A stretch of DNA of 64,000 bases, taken from NCBI RefSeq assembly GCF_964199755.1, contig NC_133910.1:7586501-7650500 (forward strand). The letters run 5' to 3'. This stretch comes from Larus michahellis (lineage: Eukaryota > Chordata > Aves > Charadriiformes > Laridae). Each line of letters begins with the position of its first letter. Position 1 is the first letter of the stretch. The notes under the pieces were generated by a model. That model saw nothing but the letters and a program-made list of their open reading frames with translations, ran no database searches and was not told the DNA's origin. Below are positions 12,401-22,800 of the stretch, piece after piece. A program made the position numbers and the translations under genes.

Positions 12401-15400
12401 TGTCTTCCCAGGAGCTGCCCTTGGAGAATTCCTCAGCTAATATTTGTATCCATCCTCCATCTCTTTGGTCTGTCTGAGTTGTAAATGTCTCCTGCTGAAA
12501 AACAGCTATTCAGGACTTGTTCATTTCCTGCAGTTGGGATTTGAGGGAGGCCCTGTTAGCCACAGGGAAGAGGAGAGCCCTGAAACACCAGACTTTAAAA
12601 ATGTTTCTGCTTCTGAATTAATTTTCCTGCAGTAATTCCCGTTATCCAGGACTTCGCTCTTCTCCAGTTACTCCTGAACTAGTCTGCAGTACAGCTGGGG
12701 GGTGGGGAACAAATAGCTCGAAGCAGACTGTGCGAGATGCCAGCGGCGGTTCTGTTAATGCTCCTTTTGTATGGAATAGTATATGACAAATCGCACTAGA
12801 ATTCCAATAGACAGAGAAGCTGTGAAAAAAGCTTAACACTACTTTCTAATCACTTACCCATGGTGCTGTCTAAAAATATCCTTGCGTAGGGAGAGGGAGT
12901 TTTTACAACTTGAGATTGTTTCGAGATACAATACAAAACAGCAAGAGATTTAACAACTGTGTTAGAAATAAAAAAAATCTCAAGGTCGTGAATTGCAGTG
13001 AGCTGAAGAGCATGTTTCTAGACAACAGAGGTGACGGTGCTCAGTCAGCGCTGTTAGCCAGTGCTGACGCACGCTGGTTGTGGTTCAGAGGAGGTGAGTT
13101 CTTTTTTCATGTAATCCTGTGATTCTCTGTCTCTGTGTGTTTACAGATAGTTCTGTATGTGTCTTCATGAAATAATGAAATATAAATATGATTTTTAACT
13201 TTTTGATGTTTGCTTCCCACCCAAATCTCTGTCCCTCTCTTACTGTCTTGTCTCTGTCCTGCTGCCTGATGTTTGGATCTTCACATTCTACAGGACTTAC
13301 CTGCTAGATGGGTTAGTATTGAATTTTATATCTTTAAACATTTGGTGACGTGTTCTGCTCTGTCTGTGTGTTTTCTTCTGTCGTTATATTGCTTCTGAAA
13401 GCTGCGCTGCAACCCCTTTTATTTGAAAAGAGCAATCTCTGGCTGAGAGGCATGGACACAGGAAACAAAATTTTGCAGTATAAACCAGTAGAAACATAAT
13501 AATTTCCTACTTAAACGCAGAAGAAATTATTAATGGGTAGCCACTAGCATACCACAGAAGTCCTAACTTTTGTTCTTGCTTTGTCTTGCACAAGAAAAGG
13601 CTCTTAATCTGATATGTAAGAACATAGAATAGTCTGCCTTTGGAAAAGAGCTGGTGTTCCTAGTTTTCCAGCATTCAGAGACTTCCTTAGTGAAATAAAC
13701 TTTTCCATTGTAACTGTTCTCAAAGCTCCAAAGCATTGACCGTTTTTGGTGAGGAGGAGGGAAGAGTCCTACGAAGAGGCTTTCCTGAAATTATGTGTCT
13801 TAAAACTCTGTAGTATGCAAAGATGAAATGCCCGTTTTTTTAATCTGCTTTGTGACCATACCCCACGAAGTTTATATTCTTGGTAGCAGAAAACAAAACC
13901 TGCCAACAGGAACCCACAGACCTGCCTGAGTTTGCAGGCGGTTTAACACCTGCTGTTCTAAGTCCACTTTGTGTGCACGGAATAGTTCCTGATGAGGATG
14001 CCGGCTGGTCATTTGTCAAGAAGTGGAAAGGAAATAATAAGATCTTGAAATGTCTCCAGACTACCCAAACCCTCTCAGAGTGTGTCTGTCCATTTAAATT
14101 TCTTCAGCATTAAAAGTCTGCGGCACAATGGGAGCTTTGTAATAAGGCATAACGTAAAATGCTAACAAATAGTGTATGGCGCTGGTGCAGAGGGCTGTGT
14201 GTCAGCCCTGTGTAAAGTGCGGGAGAGGAGGCCAAGTCTTTCTCACAAAGAGAGAAAAAAGGCTTTTCATAATAAAAGGGTGGAATCTTTGCAGATAACT
14301 GCATCTTATTTGCTCTGTAATGATCACCGTGTCTTGTGTTCTGCTGTTTCTGCCAGATAAAAATAATTTGCCCCATTTTTGTTATACAGTTTAATGGAAC
14401 CGAGCAGATTTTCCTGGAACGGATGCTGAATTCTCTGCTCCTTTGTAAAGTAGTGTTGTAGATTAGTTCTGGTATCCAAGAACGAGTGAACAGAAAGGAG
14501 CCATTTACTAAAAGACGTAGGGTCAGAGTTCGAGATCACCATGCCAAGCTCTTTTGTTGAACAAATTACCAGAAGGCTGCTGATATGCCAGGCAGAGTTT
14601 GTCCTTAATTCCGCGTGAATAGATTAAAAACACAGATTTAGCTCAGGCATTGGCAGTGCTTGGCCTTCCTTGGCAAGAGGGCAGGCAGAGCTTCAGGGAA
14701 GCTTCAAGATAAGAGCTGCCATGCCTACGCCTTGCTTTTTGGTGTGGCGGAGCTGCTTGTGTGTGCCCAGCGCTGCCTGGAGGAGGTTTTCTGTGGGGAG
14801 GGGAGGACGAAGAATTTGGAGTTTAGGAAGAAGAATGCCTTTAAAGAATCTGTAGATGAGTTAACTGCAAGACTTCAATTCATCTCTTACTGAGACTTGC
14901 TTTTTTGTGACTTACATGAAAATAATAGTGGATTATTTTTGCGTATGTGCAACCAGCATTTGAATAATTTTCTTTCATTAAGTACTTGTGTGCATTTGCT
15001 GCAAGGTGGTGCTGGCTTGGAGTGTGGCTCCACTGTAGTGGCCGCGTTTGGGTGTGTTCTTTCCTCTGTTCTTTTTCTCCCTTTTGGAATTTACTTGGTT
15101 TCTTTTCTTTGACTAGCATAGCATATCGTCGTGTCATTCGTGTCTATCAGTATGAAGTTGGGGATGATCTATCTGGAAGGTTTTTTCCTCTTATTTTCTT
15201 ACCTCACTTTGGTTTTTAAATGCACTCTTTAATTCCAAGGCTCGCTTTCCTTCCAACTAACTTTCACGGCTTAGAGATGCTTGGAGGTTTGTTTCCCTGT
15301 TGACTCTTTCCTTGCCACGGTTGGTTCCCAGCTTCCTGCGCAGGGTTCTGGGCGTGCGCTTCATCTCTTTAGATGTGCGTTGAACCTGAGCCTTAACCCT

Positions 15401-18400
15401 GTGGCGAGAAACACCCAGACGTTTGGTGCGTTTTCATTGCTACAGAGTGATTCAGCACTTGAAATCCCCTTCTCGAGAAGCCCAAACGTGTGTAGGATAG
15501 ATTTCAGTGGGGATGAAAACACAGTTTTAGTGACTTAAATACCAGCAACTTTAAGTTTTATGAACTTAAATACCACCGAGTGAAAGATGAGGACAGCCCA
15601 CCTGCACAGCGCCCAGACTCGCTGCGTCTGCGCAGCGAAGCCTCCCCATGCGTGTTGGAAGGACGGAGGTTCTTAAACACTGCTGCTTAAGGGTTGCTTA
15701 GGATCTTCGGGTGGAAAAGCAGCATCCAGAGACTTCCCACAGCTAGTCCATATGCAGTAGGTCTTGGAGACGATTGCTGCAATGGTGGTGTGGGGGCTGC
15801 AGTGTGCCTAGAAGCCCAGTGTGGAAACTGGACTGAGAGGAGTGGCCGTGCCTCAGTTTCTCTGGGCGCAGGTTGGGCGAGGTGGGATGGGAAAGACAAC
15901 TGTCCACCAGCCACTGCTGCACAGGAGAGGTCTTTCTGCAGAGATTATGCCACATGAAGGCTACTTTTAAACCAAACCAGTAGTTTTCAAGGTCTTTTTC
16001 CCCCATTTTATCCCCACGTAACACACCTCTGTACCTTCCTGGCAAATAGCGCCCATCTCCAGTGAATCACCTGTAGTTCGTGTGTGCGTGTGTGTGCTGG
16101 GCACGGTGGGGTGGGACTGCACTACGTTTCTAATTTCATGAGGTCCAGTAAAGCGGGCGCTTTGGATCTGGCATGAAGTGTGGCTGCTGACCATGTTGCC
16201 TTTCAAATGGGGCTAGAAATTAACTATATAAAGAAATAAGAATCAAACAAGATGTACACGTGTCAGTCTGAAATAGGATGAGTCAGAATAAACAAAACAT
16301 AAAAAACAGTCTTTAAATATCTACAGGAGAATAATACTGCTGTCAGGATTTTTACTTTCAAGGAAGGACTGTTAATTTCAAGCCCCACCTGCCATTTTTT
16401 TATGGGATACGTGCATGGTCTCACTGTGATTCTGTGTTTAGGTCTTGCATGGTGGAAGAATCGGGAACACTGGAATCGCAGCTGGAAGCTACTAAAGTAA
16501 GCGACTCTCACCTGTTGCTGAAACACCTTTCCCAACTGATGACTTGGGAACACAGGGTGGGAGTGGAAATGCCTGTAATTATATGGTAAAATCTTCATTG
16601 ATTTTACCCATTTTGAGTACTAAAGAGACCTTTGGGATTTATATTTTGGGTTTACATATCTGATGTCTACTTTTATCACAAGCCATTAAACTACAATCTG
16701 ATGTAGTTTTCCTTTTTGTTCTTTTTTTCTAAATGAGCGGGGTCGGGCAGAGAGGATACAGTGTTTTCAGCACATTTCGTAATAAGAAGGGTTTTTTGTC
16801 AAAAGAACTGGTTGGAAAGCCCTGTTGGTTTCCAGTAGTGTGCATGAAGAGAAACATTGTTTTGAATACTATTTTACAAATCCCAGCAGAAAAAGAAGAG
16901 TTTAACCCTTCCTCCCCTGCCAGCCTGTGTTCCAACTTTCTAAGGGTTTGTCTGCACTCCTTGATTTTTCCCTCTTCCCTCCCTCCTAACAGCGTAAGCA
17001 CCAGGAGATCCGAGCTATGAGGAGCCAGCTGAAGAAGATTGAGGACCTTGGGGCAGCCATGGAAGAGGCACTTATCTTGGACAACAAATACACAGAACAC
17101 AGCACCGTGGGGCTGGCACAGCAGTGGGACCAGCTTGACCAGCTGGGGATGAGAATGCAGCACAACCTGGAACAGCAGATCCAAGCTCGGTATTGCCTGC
17201 TCTTCCTGCAGTGTAAAGGGGGATAAAAGATGGGAGACGCATCTGCCTGGGCTAATGAGTCTCTCCTGTGCTGTGACGAATGGGCATAGTGAGGTTGTAA
17301 ATCCCCACCACCTCCTGGCTCTCTTCAGAGGGATAAAGTTACCAGTTTTGGAAATAGTTCCTGTTGGCCACTAGCAATGGCGAGATTTTAGAGGAATTGA
17401 TTGATTCTGTTGAGCCGTGGCAGATGCTGGCTTGGGGCAGGTGGACTCTAGCAGAGTTCTGCAGGTCAGGAACTGTTCACGAGCTTTGCGTCTTCCTTTT
17501 CAGAAACACAACTGGAGTCACCGAGGAGGCCCTGAAGGAGTTCAGCATGATGTTCAAGTGAGTGGCAGGGAACGTGTGCCAGAGGAATGCTCCTGAGATA
17601 TGTCTGGCACGTGGATGGCTCCTGTTCACAGGATTCTCTGACCGATCCGTTTGTAGCTCCTTTGTTTTCTGCCCAGTTTTGTGCTGAGCTGCTCTGATCC
17701 CTGCCAGATGGCAGGAGCCTGCAGGGACACCCGCTGCTGGCTGGGTGCAGCCACAGCCACGCCAGAGCCTCTCCTGGGCATGCTCACTCACAGGCACAAT
17801 GGTGTAGGAACTGGGAATGACAATGAATTCCAGCTGGGAATATAGCCATTTTTTGAAATGCTTTTCAGCCAAAGTGAAGAACTTGTCCTTAGGTTTCATG
17901 TTAGATAGGAACTGTTTACTGAGTCAAGCTCACAGTAGTGGGCTGGTTATAATCTCTTCTGGTTTTCAGACCGCTGTGTAACTTGCGATCGGATACTCAA
18001 CAACTGACACTTAAAAATATGGGGGTTGTTTTTATGTTTTTAGGCACTTTGACAAGGACAAATCTGGACGACTTAATCACCAGGAGTTTAAGTCTTGCTT
18101 GCGCTCTCTCGGCTATGACCTGCCCATGGTTGAGGAAGGAGAGCCAGACCCAGAGTTTGAGTCTATTCTTGACACTGTAGATCCCAATAGGTAAGTGGGT
18201 TGGACCTTTTATTTTTATATGGCAAAATATTGTACCAGTATTCTTTGGGGAGCTGGCTGGAAGGTCTCCCACACACTCTGAGAGCTGTGCTTCCTTCTAT
18301 TGTGGAGAGGCTATGGTTGTTTTCACAACAGTTCATGTAAAAGAGTCTTTATGACGGTAAGACTGACACTCGTGAAGAAGAAATTCAATTTAGAAAATGA

Positions 18401-19509
18401 TCTGGTGCTGACAGTCTCCTGCGTTAAGACTGTCACTCCTCAGAAAAGTTAAAGTTTGGAAGTGCTGTGATCAGGCGTTAATGGACAGCGGAGTTCACAC
18501 GCTGTGTTTCACCGGCAGGGATGGACACGTCTCGCTGCAGGAGTACATGGCGTTTATGATCAGCAGGGAAACAGAGAATGTGAAATCCAGCGAGGAGATC
18601 GAGAGCGCTTTCCGCGCCCTCAGCTCAGAGGGGAAGCCCTACGTGACCAAGGAGGAGCTCTACCAAGTGAGTACTGGTTATGGCCCACCAGGGAAAAACA
18701 GACGGAGGCTTTTTGTTTCTAGACTTAAACTGTTAACGAGGACCAGCACTAGATGTTTGGAGGTTCGTGTCACTGTAGTTGAGTCAGTTCTGAACCTGCA
18801 GAGGCGAGGTATCCTCTGCAGCAAACACGAATGATGGCAACAGCCTTATCCAGCTGCTTTCTTGGCTCTACAGGGGAAGGGGAAAAGCTTTAATTGCCAA
18901 AGAACTACTTGGGTTGAGTAAAATGAGCTACTCAAAGGCCTGGGAAGGGGGTGCCTTCACTGTGTCTCTACTCAGAAACTCATGCTTTCCTTTAATCACT
19001 TGGGAGACTAGAGGGAGATGTTTCTCCAGACAGCGGTTCAAAGGAGAAACTTAAGCCTACGCTTAGACAGTATGAACATCTCCTCCCTCTCACGGCCCTG
19101 CCAACACAGCAAGTTTTTCCTGTCTGAATCCCACCAGCTGGCAGAGAAATAAAGAGGTTGCACGGCTTCCTCGTATCAGTTACCTGTTCTGCCTTCTCTG
19201 GTGGGAAGACTCAGGTCAGGCCTTCCAACCCTTAACCAAATACTGTGAACAGCCAGAGCATTTCCATGCCGGGCCTGGTCCTGCTGCTCTGGCTTCTGCC
19301 CCGAGCTGTGCCCCTGGGGATGGGAGCGCTGCTTGTGAGTGCCCCATCCGCAGCCTCCACCTCCTTGTCTCCTTGTCTTTCAGAACCTGACCCGGGAACA
19401 AGCCGATTACTGCATTTCTCACATGAAGCCCTACATGGACGGCAAGGGCAGAGAACTTCCTTCTGCCTACGACTACATAGAATTTACACGTTCACTCTTT
19501 GTGAATTGA
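435..19509 (+). CDS. SPTAN1: SPTAN1, alpha-II spectrin (non-erythroid), C-terminal half, partial at 5' end
   Basis: Alpha-II spectrin pairs with beta spectrin in the cortical membrane skeleton. The visible exons join without frame break: 435-482, 1101-1192, 1587-1731, 1846-2027, 2202-2301, 2442-2639, 2767-2913, 3484-3587, 3725-3887, 6118-6249, 6606-6743, 7105-7209, 7432-7640, 8462-8582, 8741-8862, 9411-9543, 9995-10093, 10394-10553, 10782-10858, 11023-11232, 11500-11796, 12279-12391, 13294-13311, 16442-16496, 16993-17189, 17504-17557, 18044-18190, 18519-18666, 19384-19509 (stop TGA). They give 1,279 residues, about half of the roughly 2,470-residue family length. The first visible codons ([12 protein letters not shown]) lie just after the known calpain/calmodulin segment, so the SH3 domain and repeats 1-10 are upstream of the window. 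About ten triple-helical repeats of about 106 residues are followed by a C-terminal EF-hand region. The protein is nearly identical to the mammalian one. One intron has a GC donor, after 11796. Identity is essentially certain; exon ends rest on splice consensus and phase. Confidence 0.97.
13294..13311 (+). CDS. SPTAN1: SPTAN1 18-nt microexon (six residues, spectrin repeat 21)
   Basis: This 18-nt exon lies between a CAG acceptor and a GTTAGT donor. It adds residues TYLLDG, with phase 2 on both sides, so including or skipping it keeps the frame. Mammalian alpha-II spectrin has an alternatively spliced six-residue exon at the same place in the last repeat. The upstream intron has CT-rich tracts with TCTCT and CTTGTCTCT motifs, as expected for a PTB-controlled microexon; that regulatory reading is inference. 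Confidence 0.85.
15117..15179 (+). CDS. SPTAN1: SPTAN1 candidate 63-nt cassette exon (cardi+ type 21-residue insert)
   Basis: A 63-nt open segment lies in the 3.1-kb intron between the microexon and the exon at 16442. It follows a pyrimidine-rich acceptor ending GACTAG and precedes a weak donor, AG then GTTTTTT. Read in the phase required by both neighbours it encodes an insert containing [15 protein letters not shown], and it rejoins the next exon through an AGG arginine codon. A heart-selective 21-residue insert in repeat 21 of mammalian alpha-II spectrin ('cardi+') is established, and length, position and phase agree. The weak donor fits a regulated exon. Expression in this species is not shown. 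Confidence 0.78.
18044..18666 (+). other. SPTAN1: SPTAN1 EF-hand pair (two exons 18044-18190 and 18519-18666)
   Basis: These two exons encode the calmodulin-like region that ends alpha spectrin. The first loop is [12 protein letters not shown] and the second [12 protein letters not shown]. Both keep acidic residues at positions 1 and 12 and glycine at position 6, so both look able to bind calcium. The following exon, 19384-19509, carries the third, calcium-insensitive EF-like segment and the C-terminal residues SLFVN. The region lies next to the beta-spectrin actin-binding end in the heterodimer; this role is known for the family, not visible here. Confidence 0.9.
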
Positions 19510-19712
19510 TCTGAAACACTAGTACCAAAAGATGCAAAGAACATGCTCACGTTTGCTGACTGTAGCTCTGCATGTGTCTCTCTCTCTCTTTGTGCTCTAC
19601 AATAATCGATGTTACTTTATGATGTAACCTTAAAGTGCTTAGCTTAAACCTCTTAGGGGAAAACAAACATATTGCAGTGTGCTTCAATAAAAGTTACTGG
19701 TCGAACCACATC
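19510..19712 (+). terminator. SPTAN1: SPTAN1 3' UTR and polyadenylation signal
   Basis: A short 3' UTR follows the TGA stop. It contains a (TC)n run near 19579-19590 and an AATAAA signal at 19686-19691, so cleavage is expected near 19,705-19,715. No better signal lies between the stop and this one. Confidence 0.85.
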
Positions 19713-19882
19713 ATCTTGTGTGTAATGGCTAAATGCAAATGTAACTGTTACGTGGATGAAACTCCGGCTGTCATAGTTATGTGAGTTTTACAGGCCAATA
19801 CCGTGGAAGAGGTGAGCAGGCAACTTTTCCTGGGGTCAGCGTAGGTGGTAACGAGCTTCACGCAGCTGGTTGTGTTGCTGCC
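19590..19882 (-). terminator. DYNC2I2: Probable DYNC2I2 3' UTR, overlapping SPTAN1 3' UTR
   Basis: Reading on past the DYNC2I2 stop on the minus strand, there is no AATAAA or ATTAAA down to position 19510. The only recognised variant hexamer found by eye is CATAAA at 19616-19621 (minus strand), which lies inside the SPTAN1 3' UTR. If it is used, the two transcripts overlap by roughly 100 nt. The end point is inferred. Confidence 0.4.
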
Positions 19883-22800
19883 TTAGTCTGTGATCTCGCT
19901 TGCCAGCTGCTCCAGATGATTCATTTCCCTGGGTCCCTGCTCAGTGAAGTCAGAACTCAGCTGCCAGACTCTGACTGCGCCGGCAGCATCCCCTGCTGCC
20001 AAGAGCCGAGTTTGCTTGGTGTTAAATTCTACACAGTACACGGGGTGTTCACCCGCCGCCTGCTTTATGGAAAGGGCAGGCTTCTGCGAGCTCTTCTCAA
20101 AGTCAAACAGGTGCACATCTCCTGTAAAACAGAAACACTTATTGCAGCTTTATAGCAAGGGACTTTGTGTTTAACAGCTGGTTAGTGTCTCCTTAGTCTG
20201 GAAGTTGTTCTTTTTAACCTGTTTTCCTTCCCTCTGATGGTGTCCAGGCTGTGACAGACAGCTGGCATCACTGCAAGGCCGCGCGGATTTATTCTGCTGT
20301 CAGAGACCTGAAACCAGCTCACCAAATTCTGTGAAATCTCCATTCCTTAACTCAAAAAATGTTTGGGCAGTTTTCTAAGGAAAAAGTTTTTGTTTTGAAC
20401 CATTAGCTCGAGAAGTAAATGTCAAAACCAAGGAAGCTGGAAATAACTTTGAGCCACGGTAGTCTTGCCGTGTTATATCCCTGCGAATGGCTGCGGCAAC
20501 AGAAGTTATCATCAAAAGTGAAAAATAGCCATGACTGAAGTCATCTTGCTAGTTAGAAATGACTCTGTTACACTAACTGCACAGTACAACCAATGGTCGC
20601 TGCTCTCTCCGCTTGTGGGAAGTGCTAATCAATACAATTGACTTGTACTAATTAATACACAGCATGATCTTAATTTTATGTCTAAGAATAGACGCCTGCT
20701 GTTACTTACCTTCCCCAGATGCAGCTGCGAAGACCAGTGGTCGAACCGGAGACCAGCGGACACAGAAGAGGTATTTCTTTGATAACTGAAGAGAAAGGAG
20801 GGGTTGTGTCTGCAGCATGGAGTGCAAGTGAACTTGTCCATCAGTCCCACAGCTCAGAAAGAGGTTCCTGGGGGAGGGAGGAAGCAAGAAACAACTTTTT
20901 TGGCTTTATTGCTAAAGACATAGAACAAAAATCACTTACAGAGCATGACCTTGGACAATATTACTGCTTTGCAAAGGTCTGAATGTATTTCCTAAGGCAG
21001 CGATCTCCAAGCCATACCCTGGGATGTGTCTGTAGAGACACAGCTTTGTCACTGCCCGTAATTAATTTAATGAGGGCTCGTGTTGTCCACTGAGTATTGG
21101 TGGGGGTTGTGGGCCAGGGATGCCTGAGAACGGCTGATCTAGAGACGGGCATTGTTAGAGCTGTGTCTGTCTCATGCAAATTAAATGCAGACCTGGGCCA
21201 TCAGCACGTTTCATAGAAGCACGGCTTGGGACCTCCTCCACGAGTGGTGGGTAAATGCAGGCAGCGGTCTGAGCTTCTCGTTTAAATTGAGGCAGCAACT
21301 GGTAAGATTTGTGATGGCCAGATCACTTAAGCACTAATAAGTAAATGAATTTTTCAGCTCTTCCCCTTGTCTTTAAATTGATCTTTAATATTAACGCCTG
21401 GGATGATCAAAGGAAGGTGCTGATGTTCTGGGCTGGCCTGGGGGCAGGTGCTATTTTGCATTTCTCATACTGTGCCCACATGCAGCACACTCCAGTGGGC
21501 AGCTTCACCAAGCCAACGGATGTTGTTTCTCCTACGATGGGAAGTTCCTTGATCAAGCTCCCAATGCCAGTGACCCTTTTTTTTTTTTTTGAAACTATTT
21601 GAAAAACGCATGTTTAGAGTCAGGCAGTGATTATGTCTGACGTGCAGCACCGGTGTTAACTCACAGCACTTGCCTGTGGAAGGGCGAGCAGCTCACGGAG
21701 TAGACGGGCCCACCCTGCGGGGAGAAGGCAAGCTCCGCCGGTGCCCTGAGGGGAACGGAACTGCCTGTCCGATGGAGAGCCAGTGTCTCTGCTGCCGTGG
21801 AGCACTTGAGGGAATAGCCGCCTTCCACACCAACAACGAACACGCGAGGATCGAAGTGTGAAAAAGAGAGCGAGGTCACACCCACGGCTGCCTCTCCCCA
21901 GGTGAACTGGGAGAAAAAGAGACAAAGCTGCTGTGAGAGCCGCGGCTCCAGTGAAACACACGCAGTTGGAGCTGGTCACTGCACGACTTGCACCAGCTAC
22001 GATGTCTGTAGCACTGCTCAGCCTTTAACCTCTGCAGCATCCTCCTACACGGGGACTCACGTGAGTTAGTATTATCAGCAGGTTCTCGCCTCCATCCCAG
22101 CAACTTCTCCTCAGAGCATGGCAAAACCTCAGCTGTTGCCAGCCTTCTGAGGAGCGATTTCAGTATGGGAAAGGAGATGGGAATCAGGGGTTAGTGCCTC
22201 TGTTCAAATGGGGCTTCTCCTTCACTTCTGAAGGTCGAGCTCTGCCACACGGGCTCCAGAGTTAAGACTGTTTTTGTCAAATCAGTCCTGTTTGAACCGC
22301 TGAACTCACCTTCTTCAGCTGAGCGCTGCGGGGGACCTGCTGAGCCACCACGGCGAATCCTTCGGCCAAGGCCAGCCGACCATCTCGCTCCTCCCGCCAC
22401 ACCAGGATCTTTCCATCCGTCGACACACTCAACAGCCGGTTGTGGTTTCTGTGCTTAGCGGCAGGTAACCAGTTAACCTGTCACAAATGCCACAAGGTCG
22501 TGACGAAGGGGACTGTCTCAACGGCCAAGCCTGTGCTCCGCAGCCTGCAGTCCCCTGACCCGCCAAGACAACACGGGAGCAGAGCCAGGCAGCAACCAGT
22601 GATCGTGGTACCAAACCAGCTCCTGCTGGGAACTGGCACACAGATGCCAGGAGAGAATTCAGGGATGAGTTCTGTATTGCAGTTTCCATGGTTCACTTGC
22701 CAGCACCTTTGAGACGTGGTATTTGTAACGCTTTCGCCCAGCTACAAACAGCAGCATTTTCCTGACATTTAGCTGAGAAAATACACAGATTGCCCAGCGT

